A stretch of DNA of 64,000 nucleotides, from contig DASZTS010000039.1 in assembly GCA_035547915.1 (NCBI GenBank), positions 1 to 64,000 of the forward strand, read 5' to 3'. The translations under genes and the position numbers were made by a program. Shown here one piece after another: positions 16,777 to 25,896 of this stretch (its first letter is position 1; each line of letters opens with the position of its first letter). Under the pieces are notes generated by a model that saw only the letters and a list, made by a program, of their open reading frames with translations, was not told the origin of the DNA and ran no database searches. This DNA comes from DASSFG01 sp035547915 (GTDB lineage Bacteria; Planctomycetota; Planctomycetia; Pirellulales; JAICIG01).

Positions 16777-19155
16777 TCAACCGAGATCGTATTCGTTCCA
16801 GGCGGCAAGATGTTCCTCGTCGAGCAGGTGTCCGTTGCTTCCCACGCCGAGGATCTCGATCTCACCGCTCGGCGGCACGAGCATCGTCACTCCGCTGCCC
16901 GTCGCGAACTTCACGCTGGCCGTGACGGTCAGGGCCGCCCAACCGCCGACGTATTGCACCTCTCCGATGTTGCCAGCCGTGTTGACGCCGACGATCGTGA
17001 TGATGTAATTGCTCGAATAATTCACCCCGAGCGGGGTGCCCACCGCTAGGCTCGCGCCCGCGGCTGGTATGATTCCGGCGGCCCAGCCAGCCGGATAGTA
17101 CCAATCGATCTGCCCCACATTGCCACTGCGGTTCACGGCGAAGATGTTAATCTGCCCGTTGGCCTGGGTGACTGCCAAGGGAACGCCCGGGGCCGCGCCC
17201 GGAGAGGGCAGTTGTGCCGCCGACGCGTTGATCTCTCCACCGCCCCAGCCAGAACCCGGCACGTACTGCCATTGGGCGATATTCGCATCGGGCAACTCGG
17301 CGTAGAAGTCGAGGATGCCGCTCGGTCCGTCGAACCAGCCGCTCAGCGGCGTATGGGCGGTCAACTGCATACTTCGCAGGATCCCGCCACCGTAGGTGTA
17401 CCACTCGTTCGTGCTCGAGAGGTACTGGAACTGGTGGATGTAGCCGTCCGCGCCGACCGCGAATAGATTGAAGACGCCCTGCTGTGCCTGCCCGATGAAC
17501 GTTTCGCCCGATGCGAGGCCGACTGGCGTGCCGAACGTCCCCACGTTGGTCGTCACGCCGTTCTTCACCTGATCCCAGACGATCTGGCCGAAGGTGTTGA
17601 CGGCGAAGAGATTGATCGACGACCCATCGTTGTACAGCGTTATGCTCGCCCCCGGCTGCAAGGGCGTGCTTGAGTCGATGATAAGTTGCCCGCTTTGGGT
17701 GTGCGTGGAATCGTTGAACTGATCTTCTCGCAGGTGCCCGTCGCTACCAACCGTGAAGAGGTCTTGCAGACTCGGGTTCGCTATGTCGGTCGTCTCGGCG
17801 ACCTGCGCGCCATTCGAGAATGCCGCGGCGGATGGCGACATCGTGGCCTTGAGCGCCGGAACAATCGAGGTCGCCTTAGGCGTGCCGCGGCCGGTGACTT
17901 CGTCGTAACCCGGCAGGGCACTGTAGTGCCCGTTGTTACCGGTCGTGATGTCGTTGAAGTTGCTCTGGGCCTCGTTGTACAGGTCGGGCAGGGTCTCGCT
18001 TCGCCCGTTCATGGGCCCGAGCCCGGCGGCTGCCCGCGCTTGATCGGTGATGGCCGTCAGCGCCGCCCAGCCGAGCGTGGAGAAGCTGGTGCCCCCCTGC
18101 TGCGTCCAGTAGTTGACCGATGGTCCGAGCGCCTCGGCGTCGGCGGTATCTCGCATCCAGACGCCGGTGACGGTTCCGGCGATGTTTTCGACCGAGGCGA
18201 AAGCAACATCTGGGGTAGCACGGGCACTACCGCCGACGAGGCTGTTCTGATAGGCCGGTTTGGCTTCGTAACCGCTCGGTCCGCCGCCGGTGTTACCCCA
18301 GGTTGTTTCCGACTGATAGTCGCCGCTGGTGTCAATTGAGAGGGTCGTACCGCCGACCGCTACTACGTTGGGGGATGTCGCAGGGTACGAAGCCTGGCTG
18401 GTGTCGCCGGTGGCGGCGACAAAGACAATTCCGGTATGGCCCGTGGGCGTGAGGAACGTGCTATCCCAATTCGTTTCGCCATTGAATTCACCGGACACAC
18501 CAAAACTCATCGACACGACCGACACGCCCGGCTGCGCTTCCGCCCACTGGATAGCCTTGAGCTCGTCGCCGGCGATTTGATTGCCGAATTGATCTTGAAA
18601 GGAAAAGATGTTGGTCTGCGCCTGCACCAAGAGAATGTTGGCAGCGGGAGCGAGCGCGTGTGCCCATTCGACGTCGAGAGCCGTCTCGGCCACGGAAACC
18701 GTTTCCGATTGTCCACCGATGACCACTTGCTGTCCTGCGACGGGATAGTTTTGGAAATTCTGACTGCCATCTTCGGCCACAATGCTGAAGCTGGGCGGTG
18801 CCGGCAGGCCGAAATAGGAATCGAAGTTCTGTAAGTCGCTGGCAATCGTGGTGTCGTTCCAGGGGTCAATGATCGCGATCGTCTGGCCGCTGCCGTTGCC
18901 CGAGAGGTTATCGAACCCGTAGGCATGCTTGATCTGGCTCGGCGTCGCTCCCACACCGTTTTGTGGGCTGTTGTACCAGGTATCGGGCGACGTCAACACA
19001 TAGCCGCCGGGTTGGGACAAGGTTGGCGAAACGGACAGGAGCGTCCGGCCCTCTAGCGCCTCGACGACCAGCCGTCGCTGTCGCGCAGGATTCACGCGGC
19101 TATTTCGGTTGCGGCTTCGGGGCTCGTAATGAGAATGATAGAATCGCCGCAGCAT
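16777..19155 (-). CDS. S53 (sedolisin) serine-carboxyl peptidase with LEPR-like export signal and propeller-like C-terminus
   Basis: 792 residues from the ATG at 19155, which has a perfect AGGAGG five bases upstream. Residues 1-40 are basic and end in 'LVVEALEGRTLLS', a variant of the planctomycete LEPR surface-export signal. Residues about 55-430 are an S53 catalytic domain: 'ETALDVEWAHALAP' supplies the Glu and Asp of the Glu-Asp-Ser triad (about residues 157 and 161), 'GGTSFSTLGWAAL' supplies Ser near 357, and 'FNDITTGNNG' is the calcium loop. The usual prodomain is absent. Residues about 450-792 carry repeated 'INLFAVNxxGQI'-type blocks with Trp, suggesting a lectin-like beta-propeller that may bind a surface or polymer. 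Confidence 0.88.
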   Translation of the reverse strand: MLRRFYHSHYEPRSRNRNSRVNPARQRRLVVEALEGRTLLSVSPTLSQPGGYVLTSPDTWYNSPQNGVGATPSQIKHAYGFDNLSGNGSGQTIAIIDPWNDTTIASDLQNFDSYFGLPAPPSFSIVAEDGSQNFQNYPVAGQQVVIGGQSETVSVAETALDVEWAHALAPAANILLVQAQTNIFSFQDQFGNQIAGDELKAIQWAEAQPGVSVVSMSFGVSGEFNGETNWDSTFLTPTGHTGIVFVAATGDTSQASYPATSPNVVAVGGTTLSIDTSGDYQSETTWGNTGGGPSGYEAKPAYQNSLVGGSARATPDVAFASVENIAGTVTGVWMRDTADAEALGPSVNYWTQQGGTSFSTLGWAALTAITDQARAAAGLGPMNGRSETLPDLYNEAQSNFNDITTGNNGHYSALPGYDEVTGRGTPKATSIVPALKATMSPSAAAFSNGAQVAETTDIANPSLQDLFTVGSDGHLREDQFNDSTHTQSGQLIIDSSTPLQPGASITLYNDGSSINLFAVNTFGQIVWDQVKNGVTTNVGTFGTPVGLASGETFIGQAQQGVFNLFAVGADGYIHQFQYLSSTNEWYTYGGGILRSMQLTAHTPLSGWFDGPSGILDFYAELPDANIAQWQYVPGSGWGGGEINASAAQLPSPGAAPGVPLAVTQANGQINIFAVNRSGNVGQIDWYYPAGWAAGIIPAAGASLAVGTPLGVNYSSNYIITIVGVNTAGNIGEVQYVGGWAALTVTASVKFATGSGVTMLVPPSGEIEILGVGSNGHLLDEEHLAAWNEYDLG

Positions 19156-20327
19156 GTAAACCTCCTGGGGTGCGAAAGAGAAAAAGAAGCCAAGAAATGC
19201 GGAGGAGCACTGGAAAGGTGGGGGTAGCCTAGGATTAGAGGGCCACGCCCAGACGGGGCAATCCGTCGTAAGGATCCTGTCCATCCTACCGCTCCGTCAA
19301 AACGGCACCATGCGCGCAAGCTGAGCACCGCCAACACGCTTCATGGTGCTCTCCCGTAGAGCTGCGCCGTCCAAAGGGCTGTTTCTACACCGGCCCGTCG
19401 GCGCGAATGAACGAAAACGGCTGCGAATGTACCAGTGAATTCTATATTGTCAAGTATCTTCCCCTAAGAGATGAGTCCGACACAACTTATGTATAGCGCA
19501 ACAGGGATGGAGCGAGAGGCCCCTTTTTGCGGACCGGACTATCCCATAAACGTTCGATTATATAGGGAGCAGCTACCCATCCACCCGAGAGGATTAGATC
19601 CCGACGCAGTATATGGCATGCATCAGACTTTAAAGTACGGCTAACTAAACTCGGCAGCCGGCGTGCCGTGGGAAACAAGTCGGTCCTGACACGGCTCCCC
19701 TTTGTCCGACCTACCGGCTGCGCAGATGTTGCGATGCCTCGCAATCGACCGGCCCCCACGCGGCTTGCATCCGTAATCGTATTTGTTGCAACACAGAGTG
19801 GACGGTGAAATGGGTGAAAACGAAATCGGTAAAGACATCCAGCGACTGGAGCAACGCATTGCTACCCTTGAGCGTTCGGCAGTCGCGTAGCGAGGCAGTC
19901 AGCAGTCCCGTCGGCCTGCCGCGGGGCTGGGGCAGCGCGCAGGCAAGTGGGGTCCCATGGGAATTAACCGGCCGGGGAATGCGATCAATGTCCTCGGCCG
20001 CGCTGCTCGCCGTCCCGGATTTGGCATGGCCTCTATTATGCGATCTCTTTTCAATCATTGTTCTGTCACTCTTTGATCAACGTTTTCCGGGTATCGTAAG
20101 GCCACGGCGTCGCCGCTTGAAATCGATGCCGAACGGCCGCAAGATAACGGGGACCAATGAGGTGCAGGCTTGGAAAGTGGTAAATTCAAGTCGCTTCTGC
20201 GCCTCGTGCGTCTAACACCTGGCAAACTAACCGGAAAGGAGACAAGCACCGTAGAACGACGGAAAACGGCAAATTGTCGGATCGGATTCGCCTTTCGCAC
20301 CTCTCTCTAACGGAGATCCGAAATCCC
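19156..20327. other. Long intergenic region with one copy of the dispersed repeat
   Basis: About 1.2 kb without a convincing gene. It contains the promoter region of the S53 gene, AT-richer sequence at about 19430-19650, repeat copy A (19884-19976), and a GGAG ribosome binding site at about 20309 for the GH16 gene. Confidence 0.5.
19884..19976 (+). repeat. Dispersed structured repeat, copy A
   Basis: Shares with copies at 22795-22890, 26651-26691 and 44207-44299 a core of GCCTGC...GGGCAGCGCGCAGGC, then GGGGTCCC/GTGGGGATTAACCG. The hexamer GCCTGC pairs with GCAGGC, and a second hairpin is TCCC-AT-GGGA. In this copy the loop closes as a perfect palindrome. See the repeat-family finding. Confidence 0.65.
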
Positions 20328-21797
20328 ATGAACAAGAGACATCTTGTTTTTCCTGTTCAACCGCGACTACCCCGTCTTGCGGCGATGGAGCGATTGGACG
20401 AGCGGCTGCTTCTGGCCGCCAACCCGGTGACGCTGTTTCATGACGACTTTTCCGGCGCTGCGCTCGACGCAACGGCGTGGTTGACGCCTACTGGTCCGGC
20501 CTCGTTTTATGGCCGCACGCAAATTCGCGCCGCAGAGGTGCCCGTGCCGGTGGTAGGCAGCCTAGCCAGACTGCAACTCGACACTTACAACCCCACCGCA
20601 CGCACGCCAGGCGATTCATTTTATGGATCGGAAATCGTCAGCAATCAGACGTTCGCGCCGACGGCGGACACGGAAGTAGTGATTGAAGCGCGCGTCCGTG
20701 CGGAAGCGCCGTTTCCCAAAGGGTTGGTCGACGCCTTCTTTTTGTACAGCCTCGATCCAGGCGGCGCGTCGCGAGATGAGATTGATTTCGAACTGCTAGG
20801 GAACGACGCGATCAACCAACAGGTGCTCACGAATTCCTACGACCACGACGATTTCAACCAGCCGGGCGACAACATGTTGGTCAACATGGCTGGTTTGGAC
20901 CCGACCGGTTTCAACACATTTCGCATCGACTGGTCGTTGAACCATATTGAGTGGTTCATTAATGATCATCTTTTGCGGGAGAAAGATGGCAACTTGCCGA
21001 CCTCGCCCATGCAGCTCCATTTCAATACGTGGGCGCCCGACCCGAGTTTTAGCGCGGCCTATAGCTCGACGTTACGGCCGGCCAGCAGCCCGTCTGGCAA
21101 CCAAGAATTCACCTACGACCTCGATAATGTCACTGTTCGCGCAATTCGCGACGTCGACTACCACGATGTCGTGCAGAACCTATATCAAGCGGTTCTCGGT
21201 CGGTCGCCGGACGCCGCCGGGGCCGAGTATTGGTTCGGGCAGCTTACCAGCGGCGTGGCGAGCGTCGGCCAGATGGCTTCCGGATTTTTCGAAAGCGATG
21301 AGCGGCTCAATCCCCTGATCCGCCAGATGTATCGCGACTATCTATTTCGCGAGCCGGACGAGGCGGGCTTGGCCTACTGGCGCGACCAAGTGTGGAAACG
21401 TGATGGTGGATCCGACAATGTGATCGCGGGCATCGTCAGCTCGGACGAGTTCTTCCGCGCGACCGGCGGCAACAACCGCGATTGGGTCGCGGCGGTATAC
21501 CAGCGGCAATTAGGCCGAACAGCCGATCCCGCCGGTCTAGACTTTTGGACTGCGCGGCTCGACGACGGGAGTCTCAGCCGCGAGCAGGCCGTATTGGGGT
21601 TCGTCCGCAGCCCCGAGAATTTCAACGATCTGGTCCACCAATGGTTCCAGCAATACCTGCGACGTGACGCGACTGCGGACGACACCGCGTTCTTTGTCGG
21701 CCTACTGCAGGCTGGCGCCTCACAGCGCGACGTGCAAATCACCATCCTCGACAGCGATGAATTCGCCCGGCTTCGGCCGACGGCCATTGTCGTTTAG
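20328..21797 (+). CDS. GH16-family glycoside hydrolase with DUF4214 repeats
   Basis: 489 residues from ATG 20328. An LEPR-like export signal ('LAAMERLDERLLLAANPV') leads into a laminarinase/kappa-carrageenase-type GH16 domain (about residues 35-285). The catalytic motif is 'DEIDFELLG' (ExDxxE form, nucleophile and acid/base Glu near 145-150), with 'FRIDWSLNHIEWFINDHLLR' and 'MQLHFNTWAPD'. The C-terminal 200 residues are DUF4214-type repeats ('VVQNLYQAVLGRSPDAAGAEYWFGQL', 'WVAAVYQRQLGRTADPAGLDFWTARL'), common in secreted planctomycete proteins. Predicted to act on beta-1,3/1,4-glucans or algal galactans outside the cell. Confidence 0.85.
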   Translation: MNKRHLVFPVQPRLPRLAAMERLDERLLLAANPVTLFHDDFSGAALDATAWLTPTGPASFYGRTQIRAAEVPVPVVGSLARLQLDTYNPTARTPGDSFYGSEIVSNQTFAPTADTEVVIEARVRAEAPFPKGLVDAFFLYSLDPGGASRDEIDFELLGNDAINQQVLTNSYDHDDFNQPGDNMLVNMAGLDPTGFNTFRIDWSLNHIEWFINDHLLREKDGNLPTSPMQLHFNTWAPDPSFSAAYSSTLRPASSPSGNQEFTYDLDNVTVRAIRDVDYHDVVQNLYQAVLGRSPDAAGAEYWFGQLTSGVASVGQMASGFFESDERLNPLIRQMYRDYLFREPDEAGLAYWRDQVWKRDGGSDNVIAGIVSSDEFFRATGGNNRDWVAAVYQRQLGRTADPAGLDFWTARLDDGSLSREQAVLGFVRSPENFNDLVHQWFQQYLRRDATADDTAFFVGLLQAGASQRDVQITILDSDEFARLRPTAIVV

Positions 21798-21869
21798 GGA
21801 GCTGCCCACGCGACCACGGTTCCGCCTCACGGGCGGCCGCCAAGCGAAGAGCATTGGCGGGCCGGCTAA

Positions 21870-22784
21870 GAGCCTATCCGAATACTGAACATATAGGCAC
21901 TGGCACGCCACATGCAAATTGAGGGTCGCGTTTCCTCAAAATGCATGGAGGTGTGACCAATGAACGAAAGGCCCACGTCAAAGTTTCACCAGGTTTCCGA
22001 TGATCTCTGGGAGCGAATCGAGCTGCTCCTTCCCGTTTACAACCGCAGCCCCAAAGGCGGCCGCCCGCGGCTGCCCATGCGGAATGTGGTGAACGGCATC
22101 TTGTATGTTTTACAAGTCGGTTGCCAGTGGAAGGCGATGCCATCCAGTTCGGATCGAGCACTGCGATCCATGACTATTTCCAAGAGTGGGTCGAGTTGGG
22201 CGTGTTTGAGGAGCTATGGCGTCTGGCCCTGACCGAATACGACGATCTGAAAGGGATCGACTGGAAATGGCAGAGCATGGACGGGGCGATGACCAAGTCG
22301 CCGCTGGGTGGGGAAAAAAACCGGGAAAAACCCGACCGATCGTGGCAAGCTGGGAGTCAAACGCTCGATGCTCATCGATGGTCGTGGCGTGCCGTTGGCC
22401 GTCGCTGTCGAAGGCGCCAATGTGCCTGACCAGAAGCTGGTCGCCGAAACGCTGGATGCCATCCCCGTCCCGCGGCCCAAGCCCGCACCCTACAAACCCC
22501 AGCATCTCTGCCTCGACAAAGGTTATGCTGGCGAACCCGTCGACCGTGCGGTTCGCCAGCGGGGCTATACGCCTCATGTGCCGCGCAAGGCCAATGAGAC
22601 TCCCAAACCGAAGCATCGGGTTGGAAAGGCCCGTCGCTGGAAAGTCGAACGCACGCATTCTTGGCTCAACCGCGCCAGGCGGCTGCTCACTCGCTGGGAA
22701 AAGAAAGCCACCAACTACATAGCCTTCTTTACATCTTCAGTTTGCAATCATCACCCTGCACCGCAGAAGTAATCGGATAGGCTC
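21870..22784 (+). mobile_element. IS5-family insertion sequence (IS427/IS1031-like), 915 bp
   Basis: Ends are perfect 12-bp inverted repeats GAGCCTATCCGA (21870-21881) and TCGGATAGGCTC (22773-22784), flanked by a 3-bp direct repeat TAA (21867-21869, 22785-22787). A GAGCCT-start IR and a TNA target duplication are characteristic of this IS5 subgroup. It contains one transposase reading that needs two frame changes. It is inserted directly beside dispersed repeat copy B. Confidence 0.85.
21960..22772 (+). pseudogene. IS5-family transposase, frame-disrupted
   Basis: Starts 'MNERPTSKFHQVSDDLWERIELLLPVYNRSPKGGRPRLP' and 'VLQVGCQWKAMP'. It must shift -1 near 22145 to reach 'FGSSTAIHDYFQEWVELGVFEELW...WQSMDGAMTKSPLGGEK', then +1 at an A7 run (22314-22320) to reach 'TGKNPTDRGKLGVKRSMLIDGRGVPLAVAVEGAN' with the DDE-type C-terminus ('CLDKGYAG', 'WKVERTHSWLNRARRLLTRWEKKATNY'). 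IS427-group transposases are normally made by frameshifting at such an A-run, so the second shift may be programmed. The first has no slippery site and is probably a disabling indel. Confidence 0.75.
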
Positions 22785-22794
22785 TAAAGCTGCT

Positions 22795-22890
22795 TGCGTC
22801 AGCGAAGCAGTGAACATCTCGTCGTCCTCTGCGGGGGGCACAGGGCAGCGCGCAGGCTAGCCTAGCTGGGGCCCCGTGAGGATTAACCGT
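22795..22890 (+). repeat. Dispersed structured repeat, copy B
   Basis: Core CACAGGGCAGCGCGCAGGC followed by GGGGCCCCGTGAGGATTAACCG. It has an extra GGCTAGCC palindrome between the two hairpins, and the 5' arm is degraded compared with copies A and D. It begins about 10 bases after the IS5 target duplication. Confidence 0.55.
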
Positions 22891-23141
22891 ACTACCAGAT
22901 TTGATGTAGCCCTCTTGCGTTCGGCGAGGGACATCGGTCAGATAATAGCCGCATGGGTTCTTCGTAGCTGCCCTTTACCTGCCCGCTCCCATTCGAACCT
23001 TGCGGGAGCTGAACGCAAGATTTCACTTGCATCAGTGACGAAGTCCCGCCACCACCGGCCTGCCGACGGAAACGATGACTCACGGTTTTTGCCGTAGCTC
23101 CTTTCACAGCTCAAGCAAGCTGCGGGAACTTAAGAGGAACC

Positions 23142-23224
23142 GACAAAACCGGATCGCGCTCCACAAAATCGGCGTTTCACGGCCGATTTTTCGCCCACGG
23201 CTCTCCCGCTTCCCCGGTTTTGTC
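23142..23224. repeat. Nested inverted repeat (83 bases)
   Basis: Outer arms GACAAAACCGG (23142-23152) and CCGGTTTTGTC (23214-23224) are perfect. Inside lies a second perfect pair AAAATCGGC/GCCGATTTT (23165-23190) around GTTTCACG. The inner hairpin is almost the reverse complement of the one at 7484-7514. It lies just outside the IS3-type element and may be a terminator-like or MITE-like element. Confidence 0.55.
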
Positions 23225-23369
23225 AGCCGCCCTAAGATTCGAACCTAACCGCGAAGCGTTGAGGGAACATTGGCTAGATGTTGTATAGATCAAGGTTCTC
23301 GGGAATCGGGTTGTGAGAGAGTTGCTTGGTAAGATGGGACTGCAGAACCCCAAGAGCGAGGAGTGGGCG

Positions 23370-23681
23370 ATGGCCAAGCAGTGTGATGTGGAGTTGAAAG
23401 ACCGTCGGGAGGCGGTGTTGAGCCTGTTGCGGCGAGAGGAGTCGGCGGCGGTGATTGCACGGCGGTTGGGTGTGTCGGAGCCGACGCTGTACCGTTGGCG
23501 TGATGAGTTCCTGGCCGCGGGTGAGGCGGCGCTGGCGGGCGGCAATGGTAAGAGGGGTACCGATCCACTTCGTCGCCGGATTGCCGAACTGGAAGGCGAG
23601 ATCGAGAAGCGAGACCAGGTGATCGGCGAGTACACCGTCGCCAATCGGATTTTAAAAAAACTTTCGGGCCCATCGCACTGA
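23370..23681 (+). CDS. IS3-type transposase OrfA (helix-turn-helix)
   Basis: 103 residues from ATG 23370. The open frame reaches back into the left inverted repeat, but this start has a GGAG site. HTH_29/IS911-like DNA-binding part: 'LLRREESAAVIARRLGVSEPTLYRWRDEFLAAGEAALAGG', then a leucine-zipper-like 'LRRRIAELEGEIEKRDQVIGEYTVANRIL' that mediates OrfA/OrfAB multimerisation. The A-AAA-AAA heptamer (23654-23660) near the end is in the right register for -1 frameshifting. Confidence 0.85.
   Translation: MAKQCDVELKDRREAVLSLLRREESAAVIARRLGVSEPTLYRWRDEFLAAGEAALAGGNGKRGTDPLRRRIAELEGEIEKRDQVIGEYTVANRILKKLSGPSH
23654..23660 (+). promoter_or_regulatory. Programmed -1 frameshift site (A-AAA-AAA)
   Basis: In the OrfA frame the A7 run reads as the slippery heptamer A AAA AAA. 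A -1 slip enters a frame with no stop between here and the OrfB ATG at 23699, so an OrfAB fusion, the active IS3-family transposase, can be made. Confidence 0.7.
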
Positions 23682-23698
23682 GCCTGGAGAATCGCGAG

Positions 23699-24658
23699 AT
23701 GATCGTCAGCGAGCTTGAAGCGCCCATGAGCCTGGGAGGCATCTTGCGTCCGCGTCAAACGAACGTGCTGCGCTTGATCGGCGTGGCGCCGTCGAGTTGG
23801 TATCGTAAGCCGTCGCCGAATCAAGCCAGGCGCCGTGGTCCGCCGCGAAAGGCGATTCCCGAAGAAGTGGTGCGAGCCGTGGTGGACATGGCCACGGCCA
23901 ATCCTTGGTACGGCTACAAGCGGATTGCTGTGATGTGCCGCCGAGCTGGCCAGCCCGTGAAGGATCGGCAGGCCTTCGCCGTGATGAAGGATCACGGACT
24001 GCTGCACAAGCCGAAGCCGCGTCAGGTCGAAGCGTACCAAGCGGCCAAATTGTTCGAGTTATTGCCACAGAGACCGAACGATTTGTGGCAGATGGACGTG
24101 ACCTACGTACATATCCCGGGTCATGGCTGGTGGTACGCGGTGACGGTCATCGACTATTACAGCCGTTACCTATTGGCATGTCATCTGACGTCCAGCTATA
24201 GCGCGTTGGAGGCGACCCACGCGCTGAAGGTGGCGCGGACGGAGGCGGAGCGTCTCTGCGGCCCCCTGACCAAGCGGCCGTTCCTGGTGACGGACAATGG
24301 ATCGAGCTTCATCGCCAGGCGATTCGTGGCGTTCGCCCGTGATCAATACAGCCATGTGCGGATCCAATATCGCACGCCGCAGCAGTTGGGCTTGCTGGAA
24401 CGCTTGCACCAGACACTCAAGAGCGAGGAGGTCTACTGGCGTCTGTACGACGATCCGCAGCACTGCCGAGTGTGCCTGGCAGAGTTCCGCGTTCGTTACA
24501 ACGAGCGACGGCCACACTGGGCGCTGATTCCCGAGGAGGGCGGCGATCCGCTGGTGCGGGCCGAGGTGTATCCGCAGCAACGCAGGATTCAACTGCCACG
24601 CTGGCAAACGTGGGCTCGGGCGGCGCAACAGAAATTGGAGGAGATGTTCGTGGCGTGA
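23699..24658 (+). CDS. IS3-type transposase OrfB (rve integrase core)
   Basis: 319 residues. HTH_21 segment 'NPWYGYKRIAVMCRRAGQPVKDRQAFAVMKDHGL', then an rve DDE domain with Asp in 'DLWQMDVTYVHIPG', Asp in 'PFLVTDNGSSF' and Glu in 'LLERLHQTLKSEEVYW', spaced as in IS3 integrases (DD35E type). Appears full length and intact, so the element may be active. Probably translated mainly as an OrfAB fusion. Confidence 0.88.
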   Translation: MIVSELEAPMSLGGILRPRQTNVLRLIGVAPSSWYRKPSPNQARRRGPPRKAIPEEVVRAVVDMATANPWYGYKRIAVMCRRAGQPVKDRQAFAVMKDHGLLHKPKPRQVEAYQAAKLFELLPQRPNDLWQMDVTYVHIPGHGWWYAVTVIDYYSRYLLACHLTSSYSALEATHALKVARTEAERLCGPLTKRPFLVTDNGSSFIARRFVAFARDQYSHVRIQYRTPQQLGLLERLHQTLKSEEVYWRLYDDPQHCRVCLAEFRVRYNERRPHWALIPEEGGDPLVRAEVYPQQRRIQLPRWQTWARAAQQKLEEMFVA

Positions 24659-24791
24659 AGCGGGACATCGTGTCGGGCCTTTCGCCGTCATCGTGCCGGC
24701 GACCGGGGAAGACGAGGCCCCTCTCCCCCTGGACCCCCTCTACCCTCTTCACTGTTGCCTGAATAAAAACAACGTAGCAAGCCTCTCACAA

Positions 24792-25167
24792 AAACAGTCC
24801 CCTCGATTCCACTTGAACTGCGAGCCAAGACAATGTTGCTAACGCATTGCTCTGCCTCCGGATACGTGGAACTCACCCTGCAATTACATTGAACCAACAT
24901 GGGGCTCGCCGGGGCGATATCTTCCCCTGTGCCGCCCGCAAAAGTTCCGACAGCCAATCGCCGGATTTGAATTCGAGCGAGTCTGCGATTCCCTCACTCG
25001 TCTCGGCCTGCGGCGACGTTTCTGGCACCAATCAGCCCGACTGCTGCATTGTAGCAGGTGTGGCCGTCGCATGGCCAACGACTCAGTAATCAACCACGCC
25101 CATAGGGCGTGGTTGATTACTGATGCTTTCTGCCCCTGCGCCAAAAGTGCAAAACCGAGATCAGTGC
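24792..25167. other. Intergenic region with an 18-bp perfect inverted repeat
   Basis: No gene seen. Contains the inverted repeat at 25084-25122. Confidence 0.4.
25084..25122. repeat. Perfect 18-bp inverted repeat with 3-base loop
   Basis: CAGTAATCAACCACGCCC, loop ATA, then its exact complement. It lies 45 bases beyond the stop of the small minus-strand membrane gene and could act as its terminator stem, but there is no T-tract on either side. An alternative is a relic palindrome of a small mobile element. Confidence 0.6.
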
Positions 25168-25398
25168 CTAGCGTGGTGCCTGGTTTTTGGGCGGACGTCC
25201 GAGGACGGGCCCGAAATGATCCGGCTTCACGATCTTCAGCGCAACCAGCGCATGCGGAATGAAGGTAAGCATAGCCAGAAAGGTAAACGTGATTGCATAG
25301 GCAGCGACCCTAAATCGATTTTTCGGGTCTCTCTTCCAAAGCACTGCACAATAGGCCAATAAGAACAGGCTAGTGTAGCCCATCCAAAGCGGGAGCAT
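25168..25398 (-). CDS. Small membrane protein (putative)
   Basis: 76 residues with two hydrophobic segments, 'GYTSLFLLAYCAVLW' and 'VAAYAITFTFLAMLTFIPHALVALKI', separated by a basic loop 'KRDPKNRFR'. The positive-inside pattern looks like a genuine two-helix membrane protein. I recognise no family. Located downstream of an IS1-like remnant, so it could be cargo or a truncated gene. Confidence 0.4.
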   Translation of the reverse strand: MLPLWMGYTSLFLLAYCAVLWKRDPKNRFRVAAYAITFTFLAMLTFIPHALVALKIVKPDHFGPVLGRPPKNQAPR

Positions 25399-25426
25399 CG
25401 GTTTGGTCTCTCGATGGTATCACCAA

Positions 25427-25734
25427 TCAGCTGGCAATCTGCTTCATGAACCGTCGGGCATTGTCGGCAGAGCGCCTCCCGACAATGAAGCCTGAAATCC
25501 ACGTGCTTTCCTGGTTGACGCTCCGTACCACAAGAATTCGTCGCCAATGTCGTGACGTAGGGCGCGCTCTTCCAAAGTCAGTCGGGCTTCCTTCGTCGCT
25601 ACGAACGTCCACATTCCATCAACCTCGACGTGCCCCAAGTGGGGGACCGTATAGACCGATGCGCCGGGAATTCGTCGAGCTCGCACGGGGCAGCGCATTG
25701 CCGATTCCGGCACTCTCACTGATGTCGGTGACAT
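25427..25734 (-). pseudogene. IS1-like transposase remnant, frameshifted
   Basis: One minus frame reads 'VPHLGHVEVDGMWTFVATKEARLTLEE...HDIGDEFLWYGAS'. The overlapping frame then reads 'ESTWISGFIVGRRSADNARRFMKQIAS'. Together they follow the IS1-type order 'hVEvDEMWsFV...GDayxFvAid..TKxvlxxxvGRRsxxdaxxFmxdL' around the first catalytic Asp. Beginning and end of the gene are missing. Recognised by motif order only, so family assignment is moderate. Confidence 0.5.
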
Positions 25735-25896
25735 CTGGCCACGAGTTGCAAGTTACGGATTTAGGGCGTTTCTGGCGTCAACGGCACGGTTGCCACATTG
25801 TAGCGGAGTGGCAGTTCCAGGGCCAATGCCATCACAGCTAGCGGCGAGGCCTTAGGTACCCTTGCGTCACGCCCTCTGGCGCCGTTTAATGACTTT

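Larger units (their letters stand above)
23311..24791 (+). mobile_element. IS3-type insertion sequence, about 1.48 kb
   Basis: Two transposase frames are bounded by imperfect 20-bp terminal repeats: TTGTGAGAGAGTTGCTTGGT (23311-23330) against the complement of 24772-24791 (16 of 20 match). The orfA/orfB organisation with a -1 slippery site in between is classic for the IS3 family. Exact outer ends and the target duplication are not certain. Confidence 0.75.
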
